Positions 15,820-24,313 of a stretch of 25,965 nucleotides of DNA are shown piece by piece. Below the pieces are notes generated by a model. That model worked only from the letters and a program-made list of their open reading frames with translations. It was not told the origin of the DNA and did no database searches. The translations under genes were made by a program, and so were the position numbers. The first letter of the stretch is position 1; each line of letters begins with the position of its first letter. The DNA lies in NCBI GenBank assembly GCA_047638815.1, contig JBLIMR010000040.1, forward strand, positions 1 through 25,965. Reading direction: 5' to 3'. Origin of the DNA: JAJRRH01 sp047638815. GTDB lineage: Bacteria > Bacteroidota > Bacteroidia > Flavobacteriales_D > JABDKJ01.

Positions 15820-16446
15820 ATGGATTACAGTTTACTATTAGGATTCCTTGGGGCCTCAGTCCTGCTTACTATAATGCCAGGGCCAGATAATATTTTTGTT
15901 CTTCTCGAAAGCATAACAAACGGTAAGAGAAATGCAATATTAGTTTCTCTTGGCTTGATTTCTGGTGTCCTTGTTCACACAATCATAGCATCAACAGGCA
16001 TAGCACTTATCATTCTAAAATCAGATGCACTATTTGATATTATAAAATATTGTGGCGCTGCGTATCTCTTCTTTCTTGCATTTCAGGCCTTCAAAGAAAA
16101 AAGAGAGAAGATCGATGAAAATCCATTGGCAACTAAAAACAATTCTGCTGCATCATTAGTTAAAAAAGGATTTTTGATGAACGTACTTAATCCTAAAGTT
16201 TCCCTTTTCTTTATTGCCTTCCTTCCTCAATTTATAGATCCGAAAGGCACTGCTATATCTATTCAAATGGTTGTACTGGGGCTTTTATTCATGCTGCAGG
16301 CATTTGTCATTTTCATGCTCATATCTTTACTTTCTGGCAAATTATCAAAATATCTTAGCCGTGATAAATTCTGGAATGGAACCAAATATCTCAAGGTTAT
16401 CGTATTTTGTCTACTAGGAGTCTTTATAATTTTAAGTGGCAAATAA
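15820..16446 (+). CDS. LysE/RhtB-family amino-acid exporter
   Basis: The 208-residue protein has six hydrophobic helices and the family's conserved first-loop motif (LTIMPGPDNIFVL) near residues 16-28. GFLMNVLNPKVSLFF (about 125-139) carries the NPK motif of RhtB/LysE exporters. Members export amino acids or homoserine lactone-type molecules across the inner membrane. It is of normal length and intact. An AraC-type regulator starts 42 bases downstream on the same strand, so it may control this exporter or be co-transcribed with it; that is inference. It lies 28 bases after the dioxygenase gene. Confidence 0.92.
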   Translation: MDYSLLLGFLGASVLLTIMPGPDNIFVLLESITNGKRNAILVSLGLISGVLVHTIIASTGIALIILKSDALFDIIKYCGAAYLFFLAFQAFKEKREKIDENPLATKNNSAASLVKKGFLMNVLNPKVSLFFIAFLPQFIDPKGTAISIQMVVLGLLFMLQAFVIFMLISLLSGKLSKYLSRDKFWNGTKYLKVIVFCLLGVFIILSGK

Positions 16447-16488
16447 TATGGTTATCGTTAATTTTGCATTCGACAAAAAAACAATATA

Positions 16489-17334
16489 GTGGCATCTCAA
16501 GATATTTCCAGGTATAATTTCAAAGACATCTTTTCAGTAAAGGATATTTCCTTTGACAAGGAATGTGTAGTAAGCCAGCCGGAACAATTGGAAGATTACA
16601 GCATTTACTGGATAAAGGATGGTAAAGGCACATACAATATTGACTTCGAAAGTTACTCTTTTGATGGTACTGCAATCTTTTTCCTATCCCCAGGACAGAT
16701 ATTCACCATTGCAAGTGAAGAAATTAAAAGAGCTTTTCAAATAAGTTTCGTTCGGGATTTTTACTGCATCCAAACCCATGACAAAGAGGTCTCATGCAAT
16801 GGTGTGCTATTTAATAATATATACGAAACACCTTTTGTCGTTCCAAAAGATGAAGACATTAAAAAATTGGATTTTATTTTGGAGGCCCTAATTGATGAGT
16901 TTAAAAACGAGGGAACTGCCCAGTATGATATGTTGCAATCATATTTGAAACAATTCATTATTCATTCAGTAAGAATCAAAAAAGAGATTAGTACCCTTAA
17001 AGATGATGAGGATACTAAACTTTTTAAAGATTTCAGTTTATTGGTTGACGTGCATTTTAAAACCATGCATACTGTTACCGATTATGCTGATAAATTAGGA
17101 GTATCTCCAAAGTCACTCACAAAACATTTTCAGAAAAGTGGCGCCACAACACCTAGTGATTTTATAAAGAACAGAATTATTCTTGAGGCCAAAAGAATGT
17201 TATTGTATACCGATAACTCCATAAAACATATCGCTTATGACCTTGGCTTTAATGATCCTGCGTATTTCACCAGATTCTTCACCAAGGCTGAAAAAAAGTC
17301 GCCCAAGCAATTCCAAAAGGACCTGAAAACGTAG
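16489..17334 (+). CDS. AraC-family transcriptional regulator
   Basis: The 281-residue protein has an N-terminal cupin-like sensing region (IYWIKDGKGTYNIDF and FLSPGQIF, residues ~35-70, typical of the AraC ligand-binding barrel). The C-terminal AraC DNA-binding domain (about 185-281) contains VTDYADKLGVSPKSLTKHFQ and IKHIAYDLGFNDPAYFTRFF, ending KKSPKQFQKDLK. The start is a GTG (16489); no ATG is available in frame nearby, and the lysE stop lies just upstream. Proteins of this layout are common in Bacteroidota next to transporters. Candidate targets are lysE, directly before it, and perhaps trxA after it. Confidence 0.9.
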   Translation: MASQDISRYNFKDIFSVKDISFDKECVVSQPEQLEDYSIYWIKDGKGTYNIDFESYSFDGTAIFFLSPGQIFTIASEEIKRAFQISFVRDFYCIQTHDKEVSCNGVLFNNIYETPFVVPKDEDIKKLDFILEALIDEFKNEGTAQYDMLQSYLKQFIIHSVRIKKEISTLKDDEDTKLFKDFSLLVDVHFKTMHTVTDYADKLGVSPKSLTKHFQKSGATTPSDFIKNRIILEAKRMLLYTDNSIKHIAYDLGFNDPAYFTRFFTKAEKKSPKQFQKDLKT

Positions 17335-17408
17335 TCCTACACTAGTAAAACACCTGTTTTTTCGAATTTCAAAGTTTCTGTCCAAGAACAAGGAACCTTT
17401 GTCCATTT

Positions 17409-17436
17409 TTTGAAGCCGGTCCTCAATGCATCTTTG
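17409..17436 (+). promoter_or_regulatory. Candidate Bacteroidota promoter of the thioredoxin gene
   Basis: TTTG at 17409-17412 and CATCTTTG at 17429-17436 (one mismatch to TAnnTTTG) lie 16 bases apart, close to the -33/-7 pattern of Bacteroidota vegetative promoters. The ATG at 17459 is 22 bases after the -7 element. This supports that start over the in-frame ATG at 17426, which would lie at or upstream of the transcription start. Confidence 0.4.
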
Positions 17437-17458
17437 TATCAACAAAAAAACAAAGAAA

Positions 17459-17779
17459 ATGGACATTCAATTAAAACAAAAAGATTTCAAAGAAGCTGTC
17501 GAGAACAATAAAGCAATTCTTATTGATTTTTACGCTGAGTGGTGCGGCCCATGTAAGACACTATCACCTACGATAATAAAACTTGCAGAGGAATTTGAAG
17601 GTGATGTCCTCATCAAGAAAGTTAATGTGGATGAGAACAGAGAACTCGCACAAAAATTTAATGTGAGAAGTATTCCTGCTTTAGTATACATCAAAGATGG
17701 AGAAGTCGTAGGTAGACAAAACGGACTAGTCTCAGAACAGGCGTTAAGGACACAAATAAATCAATTAAAGACAGCGTAA
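17459..17779 (+). CDS. trxA: Thioredoxin
   Basis: The 106-residue protein is a classical cytoplasmic thioredoxin: active site WCGPC at residues 28-32 (Cys29, Cys32), buried Asp23, and cis-proline Pro73 in RSIPALV. It reduces disulfides in cytoplasmic proteins using thioredoxin reductase. Length equals that of E. coli Trx. The frame extends upstream to 17426, but the added residues match no thioredoxin and the promoter-like element overlaps them, so Met at 17459 is chosen. A cupredoxin-like exported protein gene follows 25 bases later and a terminator ends the pair, suggesting a two-gene transcript. Confidence 0.93.
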   Translation: MDIQLKQKDFKEAVENNKAILIDFYAEWCGPCKTLSPTIIKLAEEFEGDVLIKKVNVDENRELAQKFNVRSIPALVYIKDGEVVGRQNGLVSEQALRTQINQLKTA

Positions 17780-17804
17780 ACAAATTATTATAAATAGAAT
17801 ATCA

Positions 17805-18224
17805 ATGAAATATTTTTTAACAGCCCTTTTAGTAATGGCAATGACAGTGGGTATTAATGCTCAAGACAAAATGAAGAAGGGTCACAAGGACATGAAGTCC
17901 AAAACTGAAATGATAAAGAAAGACATGGTGAAGACTGTTTCTCTTGAACAAACGGATGGAGAGTTTACTCAGAAATCTTTAACACTATCAGAAGGTACTT
18001 ATGTATTCGAAGTGGCTAATAATGATGTAGACAGAGAAGTAGGATTTGTTTTAGCACCTAAAGGTAAAACAGATGCAGCCAATCATATCAAGGAGGCATA
18101 CGTAACTGAAACAGTAAAAACGGATTCGAAGTCAACTTCACAAGAAGTGACACTAACGAAGGGTGAATATGTAAACTTCTGCCCAATGAATCCAACACCG
18201 GAATACAAGCTAATTGTGAAATAG
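17805..18224 (+). CDS. Cupredoxin-fold-like exported protein
   Basis: The 139-residue protein has an N-terminal signal peptide (KYFLTALLVMAMTVGINAQ, cleaved near residue 19-20), then a Lys/Met-rich linker (DKMKKGHKDMKSKTEM). A beta-sandwich-like domain follows (TYVFEVANNDVDREVGFVLA, then GEYVNFCPMNPTP, Cys126). The second half matches small periplasmic proteins related to cupredoxins. The position where blue-copper proteins have a His (D-H-E-V-G-F) is Arg77 here and no second His follows, so a type 1 copper site is doubtful. It probably acts in the periplasm. Function is unknown. Confidence 0.75.
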   Translation: MKYFLTALLVMAMTVGINAQDKMKKGHKDMKSKTEMIKKDMVKTVSLEQTDGEFTQKSLTLSEGTYVFEVANNDVDREVGFVLAPKGKTDAANHIKEAYVTETVKTDSKSTSQEVTLTKGEYVNFCPMNPTPEYKLIVK

Positions 18225-18249
18225 ATTAAAGTTTAAGGTTGATTTAAAG

Positions 18250-18277
18250 GCGGATCCGGTGGGGCTCGCTTTTTTTT
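18250..18277 (+). terminator. Rho-independent terminator after trxA and the cupredoxin-like gene
   Basis: Bases 18250-18269 can fold as an imperfect GC-rich hairpin (GCGGATCC against GGGCTCGC, with two wobble pairs and one mismatch, loop GGTG). Eight T residues at 18270-18277 follow directly. It starts 26 bases after the stop at 18224. Confidence 0.7.
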
Positions 18278-18341
18278 ATCAAATAATTCGTATGAACAGA
18301 TTTTTATATTCTCCGTGGATTATTGGCTATGTTTGTATGCG

Positions 18342-19592
18342 ATGAATGAAAAAAAAGCCCCCTGGCATTTTCTATTATTACTAATACTGGCTGGAGAATC
18401 TGTATTCATACTGCCGTTTGTCTTGGCACGAATATATAGACCAACTATTCTGGAGGTCTTTAACTTGGACAACATACAACTGGGACTTTGTTTTTCAATG
18501 TATGGTGTGGTTGCGTTGGCCTCATACCTTATTGGTGGACCTATAGCAGATAAATATCCTCCTAATAGACTTATAGCCGTAGCACTTTGGACAACAAGTC
18601 TAGGGGGGTTAGTTTATGCTACTATCCCTGATTACTTTGTTTTAAAAGCACTTTATGGCTATTGGGGATTCACCACAATATTTTTAGCTTGGGCACCAAT
18701 GATTAAGGCCACCCGTGTATGGGGAGGCACCTCATCACAAGGAAAAGCTTTTGGATTTCTTGACGGAGGCAGAGGTCTTGTCGGGGCGTTGTTCGGAGTA
18801 GTAGGCTTATTAATATTTGCTTTTTTCATTGACTCTGAAATCACAAGCTTTGAACATAGCCAAACGACAGATGCTTTGCGTTATGTAATTTTAGTTTCTT
18901 CCGGCATTGTTTTTTTTGTGGGAATATTGGTTTGGTTTTTTATGAAATTGGACAAGGCAATAGAGGATGAGATAGTCGTACCAAAAATCACTTTCGATCA
19001 GATCAAGGAAGTTATGAAGTTGCCCTCCGTTTGGATGTTAATGATCATAATCCTTTGCGCTTATATGGGATATAAAGCAACTGACATTTTCCCCATGTAT
19101 GCTGAATCTGCTTTGGGCTATGATTCGATTGCATCTGCTAAAGTAGGTACGTTGCTTTTGTTCATAAGACCAATAATTGGTATTTTAATCGGTATAACAG
19201 CCGATAGAACAAAAACTATTTTTTGGTTACCAGTGAGCTTTGCTCTAATATTTATTGGGTCAATATTATTTTCACTAGGGTTGGTTTCAAGTACTTCAGC
19301 CATTTTCTTCACGCTGTCCACATTGGTTGTCGCTTGTGGTGTATATGCCGCACGGTCTCTTTACTTCGCTGTAATGGACATTGGTAAAATACCACTTTTA
19401 TATACCGGAACAGCCGTTGGTTTAATTTCCTTAGTAGGATACACACCCGACATTTTTGAAGGTCCATTGAAAGGTTATCTTCTTGATAATTCACCAGGTG
19501 TTATTGGACAGCAACACGTATTTTTAATGGTGGCCGCGTTCTCCTTGGTTGGTGGTGTTGTGTCCATAATGTATTATAGGTTGTATAAGTAA
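18342..19592 (+). CDS. Major facilitator superfamily (MFS) transporter
   Basis: About 416 residues with 12 predicted membrane helices. The first inter-helix loop after TM2 carries the MFS signature GGPIADKYPPNRL (a variant of GxLaDrxGrr), and the second half has the related GITADRTKTIF. The family moves small solutes by uniport, symport or antiport in the inner membrane; the substrate is unknown. The frame opens at a GTG (18315), but ATG at 18342 gives the usual short cytoplasmic start before TM1 (NEKKAPWHFLLLL). The gene is intact and stands between the trxA terminator and the redoxin gene. Confidence 0.9.
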   Translation: MNEKKAPWHFLLLLILAGESVFILPFVLARIYRPTILEVFNLDNIQLGLCFSMYGVVALASYLIGGPIADKYPPNRLIAVALWTTSLGGLVYATIPDYFVLKALYGYWGFTTIFLAWAPMIKATRVWGGTSSQGKAFGFLDGGRGLVGALFGVVGLLIFAFFIDSEITSFEHSQTTDALRYVILVSSGIVFFVGILVWFFMKLDKAIEDEIVVPKITFDQIKEVMKLPSVWMLMIIILCAYMGYKATDIFPMYAESALGYDSIASAKVGTLLLFIRPIIGILIGITADRTKTIFWLPVSFALIFIGSILFSLGLVSSTSAIFFTLSTLVVACGVYAARSLYFAVMDIGKIPLLYTGTAVGLISLVGYTPDIFEGPLKGYLLDNSPGVIGQQHVFLMVAAFSLVGGVVSIMYYRLYK

Positions 19593-19746
19593 TTTAGGAC
19601 TTCAATTCCCCACAGATATTCCTTGTGATATTATCTCTTTTGGCGATTTACAAGACATTGCAATATTAGTTTTTGCCATATTATTGCATGATATTATTAA
19701 ATCTAACATTAGTGCTGAGTGCACAAAGAAATACGTTCCAGAAATC

Positions 19747-20413
19747 ATGAAAATCACTAATTTACTAGTATTAATTATCTCCATTTTTTTCATTCATAGC
19801 CTTATTGCTCAAGATCAAATGTTTGACATTTGTCCACTTAAAGTAGGAGAAGAAATACCTGAAGCTTCTTTAATGGATCAAAATGGTGAAGCAACATCAT
19901 TGGCGAGTATAATTACTGAGAAACCGACTGTTCTCATATTCTATTGTGGTGCTTGGTGCGGCTACTGCACGAGACACTTGGCGGAGTTGAATGACCTCAA
20001 ATCGGACATAGCGGATTTAGCTTATCAAATATTTGGAATTACAGCAGATCAATCATCAAAAACAGAAGAGTCAACGAAGAAATCTGGTGGTGAAATAACG
20101 GTCTATTCTGATGCCAAGTTGGAAGCAATAACCGCTTTTGGCCTTAACTGCCAATTGGATGATGAACAGTTTCATAAAAAAAACAGAAGACCAGCTAGAT
20201 CTTGAAGAATGGAGTGGCGAAAAACATCACTCTCTCCCAGTCCCTGGCATCTACGTTATTAAAGACAACAAAGTTGAATTTCAATATGTAAACCCTAAAT
20301 ACAGTGACCGATTAAAACCGGAAACGTTATTGGCTATTCTAAAATCACCACAGGTCCAGAACATTAATCACCTAGCTGACTTCAATTTTTTAATTCTCAT
20401 TGAAAATTTCTAA
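19747..20413 (+). pseudogene. Exported redoxin (AhpC/TSA-type thioredoxin fold) with a +1 frameshift in an A8 run
   Basis: From the ATG at 19747 (an upstream in-frame ATG at 19684 lacks a good leader) the product has a signal peptide ending FIHSLIAQ, then a redoxin domain with GAWCGYCTRH (Cys71, Cys74) and GITADQS. Frame 1 ends in a short tail (HKKNRRPARS). At the A8 run 20176-20183, skipping one base continues as TEDQLDLEEWSGEKHHSLPVPGIYVI and ends at 20413, matching the C-terminal half expected for the family including the cis-Pro region. The restored protein is about 221 residues. An A8/A7 length change, polymerase slippage or a sequencing error would each explain it. I list it as frameshifted; it may be functional if slippage restores the frame. 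Confidence 0.78.
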
Positions 20414-20549
20414 GAGTCCAACAATAGTATTATTGAAAATTCTGATTTCGGGAATCATACCCTAGATTCTTTACTTTTGAATTCATCTTTAGTATCAACG
20501 ATTCGATCTAGATACTCTTAAATAAAATGAGTTGAAAAATAATTTCGGC

Positions 20550-21776
20550 ATGAACATAACACAAATACTTTCATTAAAAACCATTGCACTTCTTATTAGT
20601 GTTTTATTCATGTCTGCTGGACTTTCAGCCCAAGAATGGATTGAACTAAATGATCCACCAATTCACAAGCATCACTCCAACGGCTTTGTATATGAAGGCA
20701 AGGCATATATCATGGAAGGCATCTATGATGATGATGGTCCGGATAACATTTCAAATGAGATGTGGGAGTATGACATTGCGACAGATTCCTGGACCGAACT
20801 TGAAAATTTTCCTGGTGAATCAAGATCTATTGCCATAGGCGATGACTGGAATGGGAAGTATTATTATGGATTTGGAAGAATGGGCGGTTTTAGCGGATAC
20901 TTCAATGACTTATGGGAGTTTGATCCTGAGGATCTCAGTTTTACACAACTCCCATCATGCCCATGTGAAGGAAGATCTCACCCAGCACTAATTGCGCATA
21001 ACGACAAAATCTTCATGGGAACGGGATCTGGGCCCGATGGCAATATGGATGATTGGTGGGAATATGATATTTCAACCCAAGTTTGGTCTCAAAAACCTGG
21101 AATTGTAGATAGCCGTCACCATCCCTATTTCTTCTCTATTGATGATAATGTATATGTTGGCGGAGGTCATGCTTCTACATGGTGGCAATATAATCCTGCA
21201 GCTGAAGAGTGGAACGCAATCGATAATCTTCCTTTGGGAAGAGTTGCTGGAACGCAGTTCGATTACAATGGAAAAGGCTACGTATTGGCCGGTGACGATG
21301 CTTTTCACGATCACCTTGCCACTTCAGAAACTTTTATGAGATATGATGCGGACACAGATGAGTGGGAATATTTACCACCACTCCCAAATGGCAGTCGATG
21401 GGCACCTTCGTCATTCGTTTGGGAAGATTTCATTTACTATTTTGGTGGGTTGAATTTTGATGATTTATCGGATGTTTCCATGTGGAAATTCGATCTCTCA
21501 AATTTGGATGAAGTTGTAGGACTTGATCTAGAATTAACAGCAAGTAATAACGGGTTTGTACTTTACCCTAATCCCGCTAAGGAATTATTATATATTCAGG
21601 TTGAAAACGAGAATGAATATAAATCTATCGAGATTTCTGATGCTTCAGGTCGAAAGGTGACCACTGCCTCTTTCATGAAAAACATAGATGTGTCGAATTT
21701 AAATACTGGGACTTATCTTTTAACCCTAACCAGTAAAGATGGATTTACAATTACGCAAAAGCTGTTTGTTCAATAG
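20550..21776 (+). CDS. Secreted kelch-repeat protein with T9SS sorting domain
   Basis: From ATG 20550 (the frame opens at TTG 20532) the 408-residue protein has a signal peptide ending MSAGLSAQ. Kelch-type beta-propeller blades follow, each with W-x-Y-D-x-x-T/Q-x-x-W features (MWEYDIATDSWTELENFPG, LWEFDPEDLSFTQLP, WWEYDISTQVWSQKPG, WWQYNPAAEEWNAIDNLP, FMRYDADTDEWEYLPPLP). A C-terminal T9SS type A domain (VLYPNPAKELLYIQVENE, ending ITQKLFVQ) directs export to the cell surface or medium. Kelch propellers bind proteins or glycans; no galactose-oxidase catalytic domain is evident. Partner and substrate are unknown. The gene lies convergent to the flotillin operon. Confidence 0.88.
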   Translation: MNITQILSLKTIALLISVLFMSAGLSAQEWIELNDPPIHKHHSNGFVYEGKAYIMEGIYDDDGPDNISNEMWEYDIATDSWTELENFPGESRSIAIGDDWNGKYYYGFGRMGGFSGYFNDLWEFDPEDLSFTQLPSCPCEGRSHPALIAHNDKIFMGTGSGPDGNMDDWWEYDISTQVWSQKPGIVDSRHHPYFFSIDDNVYVGGGHASTWWQYNPAAEEWNAIDNLPLGRVAGTQFDYNGKGYVLAGDDAFHDHLATSETFMRYDADTDEWEYLPPLPNGSRWAPSSFVWEDFIYYFGGLNFDDLSDVSMWKFDLSNLDEVVGLDLELTASNNGFVLYPNPAKELLYIQVENENEYKSIEISDASGRKVTTASFMKNIDVSNLNTGTYLLTLTSKDGFTITQKLFVQ

Positions 21777-21867
21777 TACATTTTGCAATCAAGGTCCATT
21801 CTTATAATGTAGTTCATAAATATGTGTATCGTTAAATTATTCGCACTATACGAATGAATTGTCAAAT

Positions 21868-21939
21868 ATGGACTCTGAAAAAGCCTTATTGAAAAGAATT
21901 TTTAAGGAAAAAACACAAAGAGAAGGTTATCTATTTTGA
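21868..21939 (+). CDS. Possible 23-residue frame, 5' fragment abutting the flotillin stop
   Basis: ATG at 21868 opens MDSEKALLKRIFKEKTQRE, stopping at TGA 21937-21939, one base before the flotillin stop codon on the other strand. It resembles the first residues of some Bacteroidota sigma-70 family factors, but is too short to judge. It may be a truncated gene start left by rearrangement, or chance. Confidence 0.2.
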   Translation: MDSEKALLKRIFKEKTQREGYLF

Positions 21940-23358
21940 CTAAACCTCTTCACCCTTACTTTCGTTTGACACATCTTTATCTTTAAGCTCATCACCCTTT
22001 AGATAAGTTGGCAGTTGCATACCAGCCATATCGAACATCTCTTGTAACGGTGGTACTGCCTTATACATTCCTGAAATAAAGTTAGACGTAGAGGTTTTAC
22101 CGTTTTCTCCTCCTCCACCTTCCCAGACAGTGACTTTATCAATTTTAATATTCTTGATTGCCTCAGCTTGAAGTTTCACCAATTCTGGTAATTTATCTGC
22201 TATAATTAATTGCACGGCATCCTGCGGATTTTCTCCGGCTGCTTTTACAATTCTATCAAATCCTTCTGCTTGTTTAGTAAGAATTTCGAACATCCCTTTC
22301 GCCTCAGCTTCTTTCTTCAAGAATATCGCATCAGCTTCCCCTTTCGCAACACGTCTTATTTGCTCTGCTTTTGCCTCTGCATCTATCTCTAATTTTCTTT
22401 TACTGATTTCTGCAGGCACAATAATATCCGCACCTTGTTCAGCTTCTTTTCGTTTGGCCCTAGCATCTTCGGCAGTTTTCTCAGCAGCATACGCTTCTTC
22501 TAATGCCTTTGCCGATTGCACCTTCTCTGAAGCAATAGCAATTTTTTCTGCTTCAGCTTCACGTGCTCTCCTATCAGCATCAGAATTTGCCACTTGTATC
22601 TTAGCGGTATTCTCACCCTCAACTGCATTTGCATTTGCTGCAGCGACTTTTATTCTTTGTTCTTGCATGGCATTCGCCTCCCCAATAGCTCCGTCTCTTA
22701 CTTTCAATGCCACTGAAACTTTCGCTTCATTAATCGCTTGTGCAGCAGCTTCTTTACCCAATGCCTCTATATACCCTGACTCATCATGAATATCCGTTAT
22801 GTTCACGTTGATTAACTTCAGCCCAACTTTCTTTAACTCTGCCTCAACGCTATGTGTAATGTGATTAAGAAATTTATCTCTGTCAGAATTAATCTCCTCT
22901 ATATCCATCGAGGCAACAACCAAACGCAGTTGACCAAAAATAATTTCTTGCGCCAAGCTCTCAACATCATTCATGTTCAATCCCAATAATCTCTCCGCAG
23001 CATTCTGCATTATGCTAGGCTCCGTTGAAATACCTATTGTAAACCTTGAAGGAACATTGACTCTAATATTCTGTTTACTTAAAGCATTGGTTAGGTTAAC
23101 TTCTATTGACATAGGTGTTAAATCCAAAAAGGCATGATCTTGTATGATAGGCCAAATGAATGCAGCACCACCATGAATACATTTTGCAGACTTACCACCG
23201 CCAGTTTTACCGTAGACAACCAATATTTGATCTGAAGGACATCTCTTGTAACGTCTGAACATGGAGAACATGAACACAACCAAGATCAACACAACAGCAG
23301 CGACAAGATATACACCTGTAACCGCAGTTCCCTGCAACAATATAGACATAATTTTCAT
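21940..23358 (-). CDS. Flotillin-family SPFH membrane scaffold protein
   Basis: The 472-residue protein has one N-terminal membrane helix (about 14-36), an SPFH/PHB domain (about 45-205, with LVVYGKTGGGKSAKCIHGGAAF and SLAQEIIFGQLR), and a long Ala/Glu/Lys-rich coiled coil (about 205-370, repeated EA-type heptads). A Gly-rich patch (WEGGGGENG) and a charged C-terminus follow. This is the layout of bacterial FloT/YuaG flotillins, which form oligomers in membrane microdomains. The upstream neighbour encodes an NfeD-type protein 9 bases away, the same partnership as yuaF-floT. There is no damage. Start Met1 and Met4 are both possible. Confidence 0.93.
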   Translation of the reverse strand: MKIMSILLQGTAVTGVYLVAAVVLILVVFMFSMFRRYKRCPSDQILVVYGKTGGGKSAKCIHGGAAFIWPIIQDHAFLDLTPMSIEVNLTNALSKQNIRVNVPSRFTIGISTEPSIMQNAAERLLGLNMNDVESLAQEIIFGQLRLVVASMDIEEINSDRDKFLNHITHSVEAELKKVGLKLINVNITDIHDESGYIEALGKEAAAQAINEAKVSVALKVRDGAIGEANAMQEQRIKVAAANANAVEGENTAKIQVANSDADRRAREAEAEKIAIASEKVQSAKALEEAYAAEKTAEDARAKRKEAEQGADIIVPAEISKRKLEIDAEAKAEQIRRVAKGEADAIFLKKEAEAKGMFEILTKQAEGFDRIVKAAGENPQDAVQLIIADKLPELVKLQAEAIKNIKIDKVTVWEGGGGENGKTSTSNFISGMYKAVPPLQEMFDMAGMQLPTYLKGDELKDKDVSNESKGEEV

Positions 23359-23367
23359 AATATTTTC

Positions 23368-23940
23368 TTAAGCTAATTTTTCTACAAGAAGTATTTCAGC
23401 ACTCACAATATCCACAACTTTTATCATTGAGCCAGACTTCAAATCTACTTCACTATCCGTCAAAGCATCAAGCTCACGCAAACTCCCTTGGACTGTAATT
23501 TGAATCTTTCCCATATTGGATCGCTTGGCACCTACCGTCAGGTACACTTCGCCAACCACTCCGACTGCATTCTGCATTTGCAATGTCCCCGATTCCGCGA
23601 GTTTCGACATCCAATAGAACAACAAAGAAGTAAGGAACATCATTAGCAAACCTGCCAAAGCTGCAATAAAAATAGTGGTCCCTCCTGTCAAACCTGCATC
23701 AATACCAGCAATTCCAGTCCATCCGAAGATGGTAAAGAAAGCCACCATGTTTTTAAAGGTGAAGAATTGAAATCCAACGCCACCATCATCGGCTTCAAAA
23801 TCACCAACATCAGAGTCCATGTCAGCGTCACCACCAACAAATGTCGCAACTAAAATAATTGCAAAAATTGCAGAACCCAACATGGCAATTATCCAATAGG
23901 TTTGTTCTAACGAAGACATTCCTTCAAAAAAGCTGGTCAT
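23368..23940 (-). CDS. NfeD-like membrane protein (YuaF type), partner of flotillin
   Basis: The 190-residue protein has three membrane segments (about 13-33, 62-82 and 88-112) and a C-terminal beta-rich OB-fold-like NfeD domain (125-190, containing VGVVGEVYLTVG and LKSGSMIKVVDIVSAEILLVE). Short NfeD proteins of this type are encoded next to flotillin/stomatin genes and act with them in membrane organisation. Here the flotillin gene follows 9 bases downstream, a clear operon. An acidic stretch (GGDADMDSDVGDFEADD, around 37-53) between the first two helices is notable. The start at 23940 is followed by Met8 as an alternative. Confidence 0.88.
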   Translation of the reverse strand: MTSFFEGMSSLEQTYWIIAMLGSAIFAIILVATFVGGDADMDSDVGDFEADDGGVGFQFFTFKNMVAFFTIFGWTGIAGIDAGLTGGTTIFIAALAGLLMMFLTSLLFYWMSKLAESGTLQMQNAVGVVGEVYLTVGAKRSNMGKIQITVQGSLRELDALTDSEVDLKSGSMIKVVDIVSAEILLVEKLA

Positions 23941-23960
23941 GTAACAGATTAAGGTTTTCT

Positions 23961-23968
23961 CAAATGTA
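23961..23968 (-). promoter_or_regulatory. Candidate -7 promoter element of the nfeD-flotillin operon
   Basis: On the reverse strand TACATTTG is a perfect match to the Bacteroidota TAnnTTTG element, 20 bases before the nfeD start codon. No clear TTTG -33 box at the ideal spacing is seen, so this is tentative. Confidence 0.4.
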
Positions 23969-24227
23969 CCAAAAAATGTCGTTGATAATTTAAATGTCCA
24001 CTTAGATCCAAATTCTCAGATCCACTTTATGGTTTTAGTAATGATTAAACTTTACATTCCACTATTTATATAGTAATTATCCAATTTACTATCTAAAGCA
24101 TTAACAATAAAATCATCGTAGATTCAGCAAGTCCATTGCTTTATAATATTATCTTAATTAATATAAATCTGTCCATTATTGCATCGTTATTCATGCATTA
24201 ATGATCTTTTATGTCTTTTATAAGTTA

Positions 24228-24275
24228 TTTATCATACATTACAAGATATAATTTAATATATTATTTGTAAATTTG
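24228..24275 (+). promoter_or_regulatory. Candidate promoter and operator of hipBA
   Basis: TAAATTTG at 24268-24275 matches TAnnTTTG and lies 38 bases before the hipB start. Just upstream, TATC (24230-24233) and GATA (24245-24248) form an inverted repeat with 11 bases between, resembling the E. coli HipB operator half-sites (TATCC N8 GGATA, i.e. TATC N10 GATA). HipB-type proteins repress their own operon, so an operator here is expected; the match is short. Confidence 0.35.
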
Positions 24276-24313
24276 AATGAACTTTAATACATTAATCACG
24301 TTAAAGCACATAT

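Larger units (their letters stand above)
23941..24313. other. Divergent AT-rich control region between nfeD-flotillin and hipBA
   Basis: This 373-base gap carries no coding frame. It contains a candidate -7 element on each side (reverse strand 23961-23968; plus strand 24268-24275) and a HipB-operator-like inverted repeat near 24230-24248. It is strongly AT-rich, as expected for two outward-facing promoters. The middle (about 24000-24220) shows nothing recognisable. Confidence 0.6.

Noticed and set aside
22454..22789. Ala/Ser-rich open frame on the plus strand inside the flotillin gene
   Set aside because: It is antisense to the Ala/Glu-rich coiled-coil repeat, whose codons (GCx, GAx) give few stops on the other strand; no family features.
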